Positions 37,423 through 45,962 of a stretch of DNA of 64,000 nt are shown here, piece after piece. Numbering within the stretch: position 1 is the first letter of the stretch; each line of letters opens with the position of its first letter. This DNA comes from Pseudomonas moraviensis (GTDB lineage: Bacteria; Pseudomonadota; Gammaproteobacteria; Pseudomonadales; Pseudomonadaceae), in assembly GCF_900105805.1 (NCBI RefSeq), contig NZ_LT629788.1:1674001-1738000 (forward strand). The letters run 5' to 3'. The translations under genes and the position numbers were made by a program. The notes under the pieces were generated by a model that saw only the letters and a program-made list of their open reading frames with translations, ran no database searches and was not told the origin of the DNA.

Positions 37423-37775
37423 GGAACTGATCCTTGAGCGGCGTTGTTGTTGGCGGAGGGGAACAAAACAGGGCGGGGTTCACAGCGTATCGTCGTTTCG
37501 GGCGGAAGCTTTAGCTGCTCGCCCGCCGAAACCACCCGGGGCGATGACCGGTTGGTATCAGCTTGGGTACACAACCACGGCGCACGACATTTGTTACATC
37601 CCCGTGACCGCTCTAACGCAACGTTTGCTGGTAGTCCGCTTTGTATCGGGAATGTACGAAAGTTGTAAAAAAGCACACAAAAAGGTTGGTACTGTCATGT
37701 TGCCAGCCGATACTTGCGGGCATTCGAATGGCTGGTACAAGGACATTTCATGCTCATCGCACAAGGAATTCTCGC
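37423..37775. other. Divergent intergenic region
   Basis: 353 bases between the chemoreceptor (minus) and the unknown gene (plus). It must hold both promoters. A sequence resembling a sigma-54 site near 37685 (TGGTAC then TTGC) has a spacing two bases too long, so I do not call it. Nothing else stands out. Confidence 0.5.
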
Positions 37776-38303
37776 ATGACAATCGGTTATACCGGCGCCT
37801 GGGAAAGCAAGGCGGGCGTTATGGTCCGCGACACCGGCGCCAAAAAGCAGGTTTCGCAGAGCGTCAAAGTGCAGCAGATGCTGACGCTGGTCGGTAACGA
37901 TCCGAACGCGCTGAACGTCGCGGAGATGGACAAACAAGGTCTGCGCAAGCAGATCAAGGGTTTCGACCCGGCCAACGTGTCGGTCAAGCAGTTGGGTAAC
38001 CTCAGCGAATTCCTGCGCGGGCGTGGCCTGATTTCCGAGATCACTTCGATCACCCTGCTCAATGCTGGCGACAAGTTCGATCGTTTCGGTGTGCAGAAAG
38101 ACCCGGAGGCCAAGTTCAATGCTCTGGAGTATTTCGCCACGCAGCTCGACGCCATCCAGACCAACAGTCTGAACGGCAACTATTACGGCAAGAGCCTGAT
38201 TCCCGAATTCAAAAAAGCCATTTACGTCCTGCAGAACCTCAAGACGTACGGCGAAGGCAATGCTGCCGTGCCGTCCGACAAGGGCATCAAAGCCAAGGCA
38301 TAA
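37776..38303 (+). CDS. Conserved hypothetical protein
   Basis: 175 residues, soluble, mostly alpha helical by appearance, with no signal peptide or membrane segment. It begins MTIGYTGAWESKAGVMV and contains the charged stretch RKQIKGFDPANVSVKQLGNLSEFLRGRGL. I do not recognise a domain with known activity. The ATG at 37776 follows CAAGGAA; the frame is open upstream for 45 residues but that part is low quality. It diverges from the chemoreceptor. Its sequence looks like a structural or export-linked protein, but I cannot support that. Confidence 0.75.
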   Translation: MTIGYTGAWESKAGVMVRDTGAKKQVSQSVKVQQMLTLVGNDPNALNVAEMDKQGLRKQIKGFDPANVSVKQLGNLSEFLRGRGLISEITSITLLNAGDKFDRFGVQKDPEAKFNALEYFATQLDAIQTNSLNGNYYGKSLIPEFKKAIYVLQNLKTYGEGNAAVPSDKGIKAKA

Positions 38304-38348
38304 GCCCGCCCGCAATGAGCAGGCTCATGCCGGTTCACCAGCGCACGA

Positions 38349-39284
38349 TCACACCCGCGGTAAATCACGGCCCGTGATTTGCCGTTGCGTCTGATCATGC
38401 AGTGCTTGCATGTGCGGGCAATGCAAGTCCAGTTTGCGCGGACGGTAGCCGCGATGAAACAACGCCAGCCAGCCGCCCTGGTTATCTTGCGCTGGCGCCA
38501 GACCGGTGAAGGCAAAACCGATGGCGTTGAGGCTGTGCAGATCCACGGCGAACTGTCGGGACAGTTGCAGACGGATCGAAATCAGCCAGTGCCTGGGCAG
38601 CGTTCTCAATTGGTTCAGCAGTTCCGGGTCGAGTTTTTCCAGCAACATTTCATGGCGACTGCCGTGCTGCTCAACCTGAAACGCGGCTCCGCGCCAACGC
38701 GCTGCGCTGGCGCCGGCACCGAACACAGCCATCAGATGCTCCATGAATGCACGACAACTGGCTGGCCACGTCTGCTCCGGCAGCGGCCGCTGATAGCCGT
38801 CGATGGCGCGGACCCCCAGTACGACCGACTCCGGTTTCTTGCTGCCGAAAGGCGAGCGGACAAAATCAGGCAACAGGCCGGTGTTATGGAATCCCAGATT
38901 CAGCGCCATGCGCTGGGTGTACGGGTGATGGGTCACCTGTTTGATGGACACGCTGCGACAGCCCAAAGCCTGCGCATGAGTCAGCAGTTGCTCGCCCAGG
39001 CGTGTCGCGATGTTCTGACAGCGAGTGTCAGGATGGACGGCGCTCAACGCCAGTTCAGCATCGTGGGAGGTTTCGCTTTGCCTGTACAAGGTGGCATGGC
39101 CGCGAATCCGTTCACCCTCGACCGCCACCAGCGAGTGCCAGCGTTTTTTGGCATGGTTCTGACTGATCAGGCAGGGCAGATACACATCGCTTTGTACGTA
39201 ATGATCGCCGTACACCTCGCGAAACAGCTCGCTGACGGCCGTGGCGTCGCTCTCACGGTAATTGCGCAGGATCAACGGTTCCAT
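38349..39284 (-). CDS. GNAT family N-acetyltransferase
   Basis: 311 residues. The N-terminal 160 form a GNAT domain: LILRNYRESDATAVSELF, GERIRGHATLYR, ELALSAVHPDTRCQNIATRL (acetyl-CoA loop with the Arg/Gly-type motif) and ALNLGFHNTGLLPD. A second, less clear domain follows. AGGGAGG lies seven bases before the ATG at 39284, which sits inside the end of the PaaK-like gene (32-base overlap). It is the last gene of the LuxC/LuxE-type operon, so it may acylate an intermediate or product of that pathway, or give self-protection. Confidence 0.85.
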   Translation of the reverse strand: MEPLILRNYRESDATAVSELFREVYGDHYVQSDVYLPCLISQNHAKKRWHSLVAVEGERIRGHATLYRQSETSHDAELALSAVHPDTRCQNIATRLGEQLLTHAQALGCRSVSIKQVTHHPYTQRMALNLGFHNTGLLPDFVRSPFGSKKPESVVLGVRAIDGYQRPLPEQTWPASCRAFMEHLMAVFGAGASAARWRGAAFQVEQHGSRHEMLLEKLDPELLNQLRTLPRHWLISIRLQLSRQFAVDLHSLNAIGFAFTGLAPAQDNQGGWLALFHRGYRPRKLDLHCPHMQALHDQTQRQITGRDLPRV

Positions 39285-40563
39285 CGCGCACCTCCCTGTC
39301 ATGTTGGTCATAGCAGCGATGATCGACGATTCGCATGCTTTTACCTGCGCGAGGATGGCGCACGAGATCCTGGTAGCCGCAGCTGTGGATACGCAGCTCC
39401 AGCAGTCGAGCGTCTCGCAGTGGGGTTATCTGCGGGTAAAGTTCGATCAAACGAGCCTCGAGTGTCATGTCGATGCCGGCGGATCGTTCGTTCGCCACGT
39501 ATTTCAACGTCAGCACATCCCTGTCGTCGGCCTGTTCAATCACCAATTGCCAATCATCGCTGCCAGTCGTGCACCTCACGGTGTCGCTGATTTCATCCGT
39601 CATCAGCGACAGGATCCCGACCCGCACGCGATGGCTGCTACAGCTGCGGCCCCTCAGCGCGAATTTGCGTTGCGCCGTGCCCTCCGGTTCGCGCCAGCAC
39701 GCCAGGTCACCCACGGGATAGCGGATCAGCGGCATCAAACGGCGATGGAGGTTGGTCAATACCAGCACACCGGTTTTGTCACAGTCCTCGATCCGTGCCC
39801 CTGTGTGCGGGTCGATGATCTCCAGCAGGACGTGGCCGTCAGGCGTGCGGTGTTCGCCTTCCATGCAGTCACGGTGGCTGGCACCGATAAATCCACCGTC
39901 GACGCTGGCGTAGCCAATGGAGGCAATGCGCGCGTTGGGCAGCACTTGCCGGAGCAGTTGCCGTTGCGAGGCGAACAGGCTCTCCCCGCCGTACAGCACG
40001 CTGTCAATCATCGGCAATACCCGCTTGTGTTGCTTGAGCCAACCGGCAAAGGTCAATAGCTGCGCGGGCGGGCCGGCCAGCACGTTGATCCGGTGTTGCC
40101 CGATGGCATCGGCCAGCCTCGCCGGGTCAACGTCACCGGTAAACGGAAACTCGGTGACAGCCGGTGTAACGTGGGCCAGGGAATCGTGGATAAACAGGAA
40201 ACTGGCATAGAGGTCGCCGGCGAAAAACAGATTGGCTACTCGGTCGCCGGGGTTGAATTGCGCGCTGAGACTGCGGCCGAAGTCCTCGGCCGTGCGTTGC
40301 CATTCAGCGCGCGTGTAGACCGACAGTCGGCCGCCACCGGTTGACCCGCCGGTCTTGAAGACCAGCGCAGCCCGTACGGGGGCAGTCAACACTGCCCATT
40401 CATCAAGGTTCTCGCTGCCAGTCCAGAATCCTGCAGGATCGAGCACAGGCCATTCACTCAGTCGGTTGAGCGCCTCTGGAACCTCGGCGAGACAGTTCTT
40501 GTAGTAGGGCGAATGCTGACGGACAAAGCCCATCAATTCGCCAATCGGGTGGTTTTTTTTCAC
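39253..40563 (-). CDS. PaaK-like adenylate-forming ligase
   Basis: 436 residues of the phenylacetate-CoA ligase/F390 synthetase type. The nucleotide-binding loop is FKTGGSTGGGRLSVYT near residue 70, with INVLAGPPAQLLTF, VLYGGESL, SIGYASVDGGFIG and PLIRYPVGDLACW (adenylate-binding motif) in the expected order. It should activate a carboxylic acid as acyl-adenylate and perhaps a thioester. It is paralogous to the C-terminal half of the neighbouring fusion protein. The start is GTG at 40563, with AAGAAGAAGA upstream. It lies 44 bases from the fusion gene. Confidence 0.85.
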   Translation of the reverse strand: MKKNHPIGELMGFVRQHSPYYKNCLAEVPEALNRLSEWPVLDPAGFWTGSENLDEWAVLTAPVRAALVFKTGGSTGGGRLSVYTRAEWQRTAEDFGRSLSAQFNPGDRVANLFFAGDLYASFLFIHDSLAHVTPAVTEFPFTGDVDPARLADAIGQHRINVLAGPPAQLLTFAGWLKQHKRVLPMIDSVLYGGESLFASQRQLLRQVLPNARIASIGYASVDGGFIGASHRDCMEGEHRTPDGHVLLEIIDPHTGARIEDCDKTGVLVLTNLHRRLMPLIRYPVGDLACWREPEGTAQRKFALRGRSCSSHRVRVGILSLMTDEISDTVRCTTGSDDWQLVIEQADDRDVLTLKYVANERSAGIDMTLEARLIELYPQITPLRDARLLELRIHSCGYQDLVRHPRAGKSMRIVDHRCYDQHDREVRDGTVDPAQLP

Positions 40564-40607
40564 GATGTCTTCTTCTTGTTTCGAATAAGCCAGCTCACGT
40601 TCGAACG

Positions 40608-43010
40608 TCAGCGGCGAGAGTCAATGACCAACGGCGTCTTGCCGCTGTATTTGTTCTGAATGAAAGCCACGGGCGAGCATTGTTCTATGTGCAGAACCAG
40701 TACTCCGGTGTCGACGGCGCTCATCAGGGTCGAATTATTGGCGAGCCGTGCCCTGACCGCGTCGGCTGCAAGTTCGCTGTGCACTTGCAGCCGCTCGATG
40801 CCCTCGGCGCTGTGATCCAGACGCAACTGAAACGGAACTTGCAGTCGTGTCGCCAGTTCGCTCAGAGAGATAAAGTAAGTGCCGATACGCAGCAGCGTGC
40901 CGTGGCGTTGCAGCAGTTCGAAGCGCGGCGACTGCAGTCCACAGGCGCAAACGCCCGGCAGCCAGCGCCCGGTGTCGCCAAGCTCATAACGCTCAACGCG
41001 CTGGCCGCCGTCGCGGGCGAGCGAGGTCACCACCAGCCGGCCGACTTGATCATCGACGATCGTTACATCCTCATCGAACGCGACGACTTCCAGCTGCTGG
41101 ATATCATTCATCAAATGGAACACCCCGTCCGCTGAAGCCTGGCACGCATGGCCAAGCGGGCCGGCATCGACGCTGCCGTAGATCGCCGAGCGAATGAGCA
41201 CGACGCCACAACTGCGGAGCAATTCACGGTTCTGCTCGCTGAGGTGCTCGCCACCCATGAAGACCTTTTCGACCCCGCCATAAGCGCGCAGACGCTCCTG
41301 CTCGTTGAGGAACAGGCGATGCAGCGTGCCGGGCATGCCGACCAGCACATTGACCCGCTGTTCGATAATCAATTGGGCAATTTCCCGATAGTCTTCGTCG
41401 GCCGGGGCGGCCATGGGCAGATGCGGCACCTGCAGGCATTCCAGCGCTTTGTTGAGGCTGAGAAAGCCGGCGTACAGCCCGCCACAGTAGAACAGGTTCA
41501 TGGCCCGATCCCGCGCCGGATCGAGGCCGGCGGCGAACAGGCCGTCAGCCGTTGCGCGCATCTGACGATCGAAATCGCGATAACTGTAGCCAGCCAGCGC
41601 AGGGGTGCCGTTGGTGCCGCCGGAGCGAAAATACAACTGCGCCTGAGCATTGATGGGTTGGGCGATGAAGGCCGCTTTGTCCATGATCGGAGCGCACGAC
41701 TTCGCCGGTAATGGCGCTACATCGAGACGGGCCTGTCTTGGCAATTGCGTGGCCGCCAGACTCACCGATACCCGACGACTCAGACGTTGCAGCGCATAGA
41801 CACCGTCATGGGGTTCGCCTTCGTAACCGTCGTGAATGCTGCTGATCGGTGCGATACGCGTAACGCCGGCACCGATCAGCGCATGGGTCAGCCCGGCGAT
41901 GGAGGCCGGCGCACACACCAGCGCACAGCTTTGCAGCACGTTGCGCCAGGGCAACAGCGTCGCGCTCAGGAGAGCCTTCGGCACCGGGTGCAGCAAGACA
42001 CTGCGAAACAGCGGCGACGGCGCGAGTTGCCGGTCGTGGCGCCAGATCACCCGCCAGCCCGCGCCGGCCCAAACCTGCCCGGTGTGTTCGGCGAAACTCT
42101 GGCCGAGGCGGGCCATTTGCAGGTGCGTGGTGATTTGTGAAGCTTCCTGAAGTGTCGGCGCCAGTGCGGGCCAGTCCGCGTGGCGACGCTCGAAGGCTTG
42201 CGCCAACTGTTCACCGATGCCGCGCACAATCTGCGGATCATCGCTGTCCACCAGCAGCCATTGCGGGCTCGAGCAGGCCTGCTGATCCAGTCGGCAGACT
42301 TCATCGGCCACCGCTTCAAGCGTCTGCGGCGTGGCGGCTTCGGGCGTCAGGTACACGAAACTGATGCGATGGCCCCAATCGATCCAGCGGCAACCCGGCG
42401 CCAGTTGTTGCCGAATGGCCTGCAGGGCCGCGTCACCACCCCATGCCGCGACGCCGTTGGCGTGCTTGCACAGTTGGCCGATCTGCCCGGTCTCGGCCGG
42501 GATCACCGCCACGTAACCGGCCAGTTGCCCGCCTGCGTCGCAGTTCGCCAAGGCGCAGAGCAGGCGTGCCGTCAGGCCCTGATCGCTGCGGCTGGGGCGC
42601 AACCAGTTGACGTTGCCGGCGAGCAGACTTTCGACCACCGCGCAGAACGCCAGCAGCGGCGCATTGGCGGGAGTGATGTGCACCACCAGCCCGAGCGGGC
42701 GCCAGGCTTCGAAGCGTGGCAGACGATAATCGATACGGCGCAGGGAATCGGCATCGGCGCCGAGTTCGCGCCGGCGTTTGTGCTGCAACGCGTCGGGTTG
42801 GCAGAAATCGATCAGGGCTTGCCGCTGTTCGCTGTCGAGGGGCAGGTCCGTGGCGGTGTTACGCAGATGTTCTGCAAACCCGGCGACGGCCTTGATGACG
42901 GTGTCGCTGTCGAGTGCCATCGCCAGGCGTTGCGGCAACTGCCGTTGCAGATCTTCCAGCGCATGCTCGAGGCTGCAGGTGTGATGCAGCTGTCCATTGA
43001 TCAGATACAT
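40608..43010 (-). CDS. LuxC-type acyl-CoA reductase fused to PaaK-like adenylate-forming ligase
   Basis: 800 residues in two parts. Residues 1-430 are a LuxC-family fatty acyl reductase (PLGLVVHITPANAPLLAF cofactor region, catalytic Cys246 in QQACSSPQ). Residues from about 440 are a PaaK-like ligase (FRSGGTNGTPALAGYS loop at 461, VNVLVGMPGTLH, VFMGGEHLSEQNR, AIYGSVDAGPLG, ERYELGDTGRWL). In luminous bacteria LuxC reduces an activated acyl group to an aldehyde. A reductase joined to an acid-activating domain in one chain would couple activation and reduction. The ATG at 43010 has GGGGAG upstream and starts one base after the luxE-like stop. Confidence 0.85.
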   Translation of the reverse strand: MYLINGQLHHTCSLEHALEDLQRQLPQRLAMALDSDTVIKAVAGFAEHLRNTATDLPLDSEQRQALIDFCQPDALQHKRRRELGADADSLRRIDYRLPRFEAWRPLGLVVHITPANAPLLAFCAVVESLLAGNVNWLRPSRSDQGLTARLLCALANCDAGGQLAGYVAVIPAETGQIGQLCKHANGVAAWGGDAALQAIRQQLAPGCRWIDWGHRISFVYLTPEAATPQTLEAVADEVCRLDQQACSSPQWLLVDSDDPQIVRGIGEQLAQAFERRHADWPALAPTLQEASQITTHLQMARLGQSFAEHTGQVWAGAGWRVIWRHDRQLAPSPLFRSVLLHPVPKALLSATLLPWRNVLQSCALVCAPASIAGLTHALIGAGVTRIAPISSIHDGYEGEPHDGVYALQRLSRRVSVSLAATQLPRQARLDVAPLPAKSCAPIMDKAAFIAQPINAQAQLYFRSGGTNGTPALAGYSYRDFDRQMRATADGLFAAGLDPARDRAMNLFYCGGLYAGFLSLNKALECLQVPHLPMAAPADEDYREIAQLIIEQRVNVLVGMPGTLHRLFLNEQERLRAYGGVEKVFMGGEHLSEQNRELLRSCGVVLIRSAIYGSVDAGPLGHACQASADGVFHLMNDIQQLEVVAFDEDVTIVDDQVGRLVVTSLARDGGQRVERYELGDTGRWLPGVCACGLQSPRFELLQRHGTLLRIGTYFISLSELATRLQVPFQLRLDHSAEGIERLQVHSELAADAVRARLANNSTLMSAVDTGVLVLHIEQCSPVAFIQNKYSGKTPLVIDSRR

Positions 43011-43011
43011 A

Positions 43012-44142
43012 TCAGTGACTCCCCAGTAATTCGGCGGCGGCCATTGCGCAGCTTCTGCCCGCCGAGGTGCCGGCGCGGCCGTGCAGTTCGAACCAGTCGC
43101 CGGTCAATCCGCAGCCGCAGCTTGCGCCCGGGTGCAGCGTGGCGAGGTCGCTCATGACCACGGCGTGGGCCGGACTGGAGGTGATATAGGGCGAGACGAA
43201 GCCGAGCAGACCTGGTTGGCCGTAGGGCAGCAGGGATAAATCCGCTGGGTTGCGAATCAGCACCCGGGAGTACACCGGCACATGAAACCGGTGACGGGCG
43301 CATTCGATATAAGGCACGGCGTGCTCGACAGCGCCGTAACCATCGCGGCAGCGGGCGGGCTCGATGCCCAGTTGTCGATGGATATGGGCGTAGAACTGCT
43401 GTTTGGGGATTTCCTGCGCAGCCTGGGTTTTCCAGCCACCGCCAAAAAAGGCCAGCGAACCGGTGGGTAGTTGCAGATCCTGCACACCAGTGTCCTGCAT
43501 GCGTTGCAGGGTCTGCCACAAAAACGCCGGAAAGCCGAAGATCCGCACCGGCAAACCTTCTTCAGCGAAAGATTGCAATGCGGCGATCACTCCGAACACG
43601 TCGAACTGGTGGCCGCTACCGGTGTTGCGCAAGGCGTAGACCACCCGGTTGGCCCGGGCGAACCGACACAGAAACTGATCGGTGAACGAAGTGCCGAGGG
43701 TAATGCGGCCTGCGGGTTCGTAGCTCAGCAGCAGGTAGTTGCACGGCGTGTCCGGCGTGTCCCAGCGGTAATGACGGAATATGTGCGCGACCATCGATTG
43801 CGCCCGCGCCAGGCTGCGCTCGTCATAGCGCATTCGGCTTTTCTGGCCGCTGGTGCCCGACGACGTCAGCTCGAGGGCGTCTGTGCCTGTGCTGCTCAGC
43901 AGCAGGTGCTGTTTGAAGAAACTGGCAAAAATCGGCGGCAGACGTGACCAGTCATCGAGGCTGTCGAGGTCTTGTGGCGACAGCCCATGGGCGTTGAGCC
44001 AGTGGCTGTAACCCGGTGTGTAATCGCAGTGAAAACGGCTGATTTCAGTCATCGCCCGATCGAACAGACCGGCCGGGGCTGAATCCGGGCAATAGGGTCG
44101 CGGCAACGCGCACAGCGCGTCGGCATAGGGTAGGTGAGTCAT
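43012..44142 (-). CDS. LuxE-like acyl-protein synthetase
   Basis: 376 residues. Nucleotide-binding loop ELTSSGTSGQKSRMRYD at about 91-107, FGFPAFLWQTLQ, LAFFGGGWKT and the YGAVEHAVPY segment are LuxE family features. A single Cys (Cys365, in GRSCAMAAAELL) lies 11 residues from the C-terminus, where LuxE carries the Cys that accepts the acyl group before handing it to LuxC. That makes it a likely partner of the LuxC domain next door. AAGGA precedes the ATG at 44142. It starts nine bases after the transporter gene. Confidence 0.88.
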   Translation of the reverse strand: MTHLPYADALCALPRPYCPDSAPAGLFDRAMTEISRFHCDYTPGYSHWLNAHGLSPQDLDSLDDWSRLPPIFASFFKQHLLLSSTGTDALELTSSGTSGQKSRMRYDERSLARAQSMVAHIFRHYRWDTPDTPCNYLLLSYEPAGRITLGTSFTDQFLCRFARANRVVYALRNTGSGHQFDVFGVIAALQSFAEEGLPVRIFGFPAFLWQTLQRMQDTGVQDLQLPTGSLAFFGGGWKTQAAQEIPKQQFYAHIHRQLGIEPARCRDGYGAVEHAVPYIECARHRFHVPVYSRVLIRNPADLSLLPYGQPGLLGFVSPYITSSPAHAVVMSDLATLHPGASCGCGLTGDWFELHGRAGTSAGRSCAMAAAELLGSH

Positions 44143-44151
44143 CAATGTTCC

Positions 44152-45399
44152 TTATTGAGGCGAGGCCACATCAGGCGTGGCGGTTTGCAAGAGCCGGTAC
44201 GTCAAAGGCAGGCACATGAGCCCGCCGAATGCGGCCCAGAGAGCGAAATATTCCAGACGACTGCCGCCACCGATGGCGGCAATCAATGAGCCGCCGAGGC
44301 TCATCACGGCAATCGAGATCATCCCGGTCAGCGCTGACACCAGACCTTTGCTGTCATCACTGGAAAACAGCGCCAGGCGATACACCACCGCATTGCTCAT
44401 ACCCAGCCCGACGGCGTACAACGCCAGGCTCGCCACCACGGGACCCAGTCCCGCGCCGAGCAACGCGCACGCTGCCAACAGCACAAGGCCCAGACAAAAC
44501 GGCCAGAGCGCCCATTGAAGCAATTGCGGCAACGAATGTGTGTGCAGCAAGCGGTCGAGAATCAGATTGCCGGCGATGACCGCCGAGAACACCGGGATCT
44601 GCCACAGGCCATATTCCAATGGCGGCAGTTGCAGAACCCGCACCAGCAGCAATGGCGCCAGGCCGATCCAGGCAATCAGCGGCAGGCTCATCAGGCCGAG
44701 CGCCAGGCTCGCGCAAAGAAAACGCGGATTGCCGAGCAGCGCGGCGTAGCGTTGCGAAGTGCGTCGCCAGGAGAAGGGCACTCGGGCAGTTCGATGACCA
44801 TCGCGGCGCTCGACGCCCACGGTTTCCGGCATCCACAGCAACAGGCCGAGCCATACCAGCGCCGCTGCGCAGCCGAGGAGCAGAAAGATTTCCCGCCAGC
44901 TCAGCCATTCCAGCAAGAGGATTCCCAGTAGCGGCCCGAGCAGGGGCGACAACAAGGCAACATTGCCGAGCAGCGCCATGAGTCTTACGGCGTCGGCTTC
45001 GCAGAATACTTCCTGCAATGCCGGGTAACTGACTGCGACGACGAAACCCAGCCCCATGCCCTGCAACAGGCGCAACAGGTTGAAAGCTTCAATGCTGTCA
45101 GTTAAGAAAGCCGCCGCGCACGAGGCGCCGAACAGCGCGCTGCCGATCAACAACAGTGGTCGTCGGCCAAATTGATCGGACAACGGGCCGAGTAACCATT
45201 GCAGGCAGACTCCACCCAACAGGTAAAGATTGAAGGCATGGGGAACATGCCGCGCGTCCGCCCCGAACTCGGTTGTGACATCGAGCATCGCCGGCATGAT
45301 CACGTCGCTGGCCATGTAAGTGAGCAGTTCGAAAGCGGTCAGCGCCAGACAGAAACCGGCTACCTGTCGGGGGCCGATGTTTATAAGTGTTCTCTGCAT
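44152..45399 (-). CDS. MFS transporter (MdfA/Bcr-like drug efflux type)
   Basis: 415 residues with 12 hydrophobic segments. The motif GPLSDQFGRRPLLLIGS after helix 2 is the major facilitator signature, and YMASDVIMPAMLDVTTEFG in helix 1 carries an acidic residue typical of MdfA-type multidrug exporters. It heads the operon of LuxE, LuxC-PaaK, PaaK and GNAT genes, so export of their product is the natural reading. AGGGA lies before the ATG at 45399. Confidence 0.92.
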   Translation of the reverse strand: MQRTLINIGPRQVAGFCLALTAFELLTYMASDVIMPAMLDVTTEFGADARHVPHAFNLYLLGGVCLQWLLGPLSDQFGRRPLLLIGSALFGASCAAAFLTDSIEAFNLLRLLQGMGLGFVVAVSYPALQEVFCEADAVRLMALLGNVALLSPLLGPLLGILLLEWLSWREIFLLLGCAAALVWLGLLLWMPETVGVERRDGHRTARVPFSWRRTSQRYAALLGNPRFLCASLALGLMSLPLIAWIGLAPLLLVRVLQLPPLEYGLWQIPVFSAVIAGNLILDRLLHTHSLPQLLQWALWPFCLGLVLLAACALLGAGLGPVVASLALYAVGLGMSNAVVYRLALFSSDDSKGLVSALTGMISIAVMSLGGSLIAAIGGGSRLEYFALWAAFGGLMCLPLTYRLLQTATPDVASPQ

Positions 45400-45500
45400 G
45401 AACGTCCCTGTTTATCGGTTGTAGGAAGTTCGCAGAGCCTAGGCGCAGACGCGCAGCGCACCTAGGCGTTTGCTGCGTCAGCAGATTTCAAAAACTTACG

Positions 45501-45538
45501 ACATGTTTAATTGATCGGCGCGGCACATAACATGTTTA
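45501..45538. promoter_or_regulatory. Direct repeat ACATGTTTA, possible regulator sites
   Basis: ACATGTTTA occurs at 45501-45509 and again at 45530-45538, 29 bases apart (nearly three helical turns), each containing the palindromic core ACATGT. It is about 105-140 bases upstream of the transporter start, suitable for an activator of the operon. Confidence 0.45.
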
Positions 45539-45560
45539 CCTGCGGCCACACGGCATAAAC

Positions 45561-45590
45561 AACAATGCCCGCGACAGTGCGGGCATTGTT
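45561..45590. terminator. Perfect 12-base-pair hairpin
   Basis: AACAATGCCCGC, a six-base loop, then its exact complement. Short T tracts flank both sides, so it could act as a weak terminator in either direction, or as a small RNA end. Confidence 0.55.
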
Positions 45591-45754
45591 TGCAGTCGAT
45601 CAGCCGGGCGGGCCGTGCGTTGAGGTCGGGCGGTCATGCAGCCAAAAATCTTCAGCGCCTGTAACATGGCATCCCCGTTTGTCCCGACACCTCACGTGAT
45701 CCGGCAAGCGTATGGCTTGCAAACGCAGACATTCCAATGTTTCAGGAAACCGCA

Positions 45755-45943
45755 ATGACCCAGAAGCAACGCTTGATTTATTCGATTCTGATCGCTCTGT
45801 CCGTACTGGCGATCATGCTGGGCCTGTCCTGGCTGCAAAACGCCGGCATGATCACCGAGAAGACCTTCCAGTACGTGGCGATCGGTGTGGCCGTGGTTGT
45901 GGTGGTGATCAATGGCGTGATGCGCCGCAAGGTCAAGCCCTGA
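45755..45943 (+). CDS. Small two-helix membrane protein
   Basis: 62 residues: a short basic start (MTQKQRL), a first membrane segment (IYSILIALSVLAIMLGLSWL), a loop (NAGMITEKTFQ) and a second segment (VAIGVAVVVVVINGVM) ending in basic RRKVKP. CAGGAAA precedes the ATG at 45755. No domain is recognised. The 3' end converges with the Fur-like gene 20 bases away. Confidence 0.72.
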   Translation: MTQKQRLIYSILIALSVLAIMLGLSWLQNAGMITEKTFQYVAIGVAVVVVVINGVMRRKVKP

Positions 45944-45962
45944 CGGCGAACAGCCAAGGGCC

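Larger units (their letters stand above)
45400..45754. other. Intergenic region upstream of the lux-like operon
   Basis: 355 bases, no gene seen. It holds the operon promoter, the ACATGTTTA direct repeat at 45501-45538, and a strong hairpin at 45561-45590, with the small membrane protein gene reading away on the other side. Confidence 0.6.

Noticed and set aside
37683..37705. Sigma-54-like promoter before the unknown gene at 37776
   Set aside because: TGGTAC and TTGC are present but the spacing is two bases too long for the GG/GC rule.
38349..45399. Interpretation as a bioluminescence (lux) operon
   Set aside because: LuxA, LuxB and LuxD are missing and there are PaaK-type ligases and an exporter; only the fatty-acid-reductase-like part is shared.
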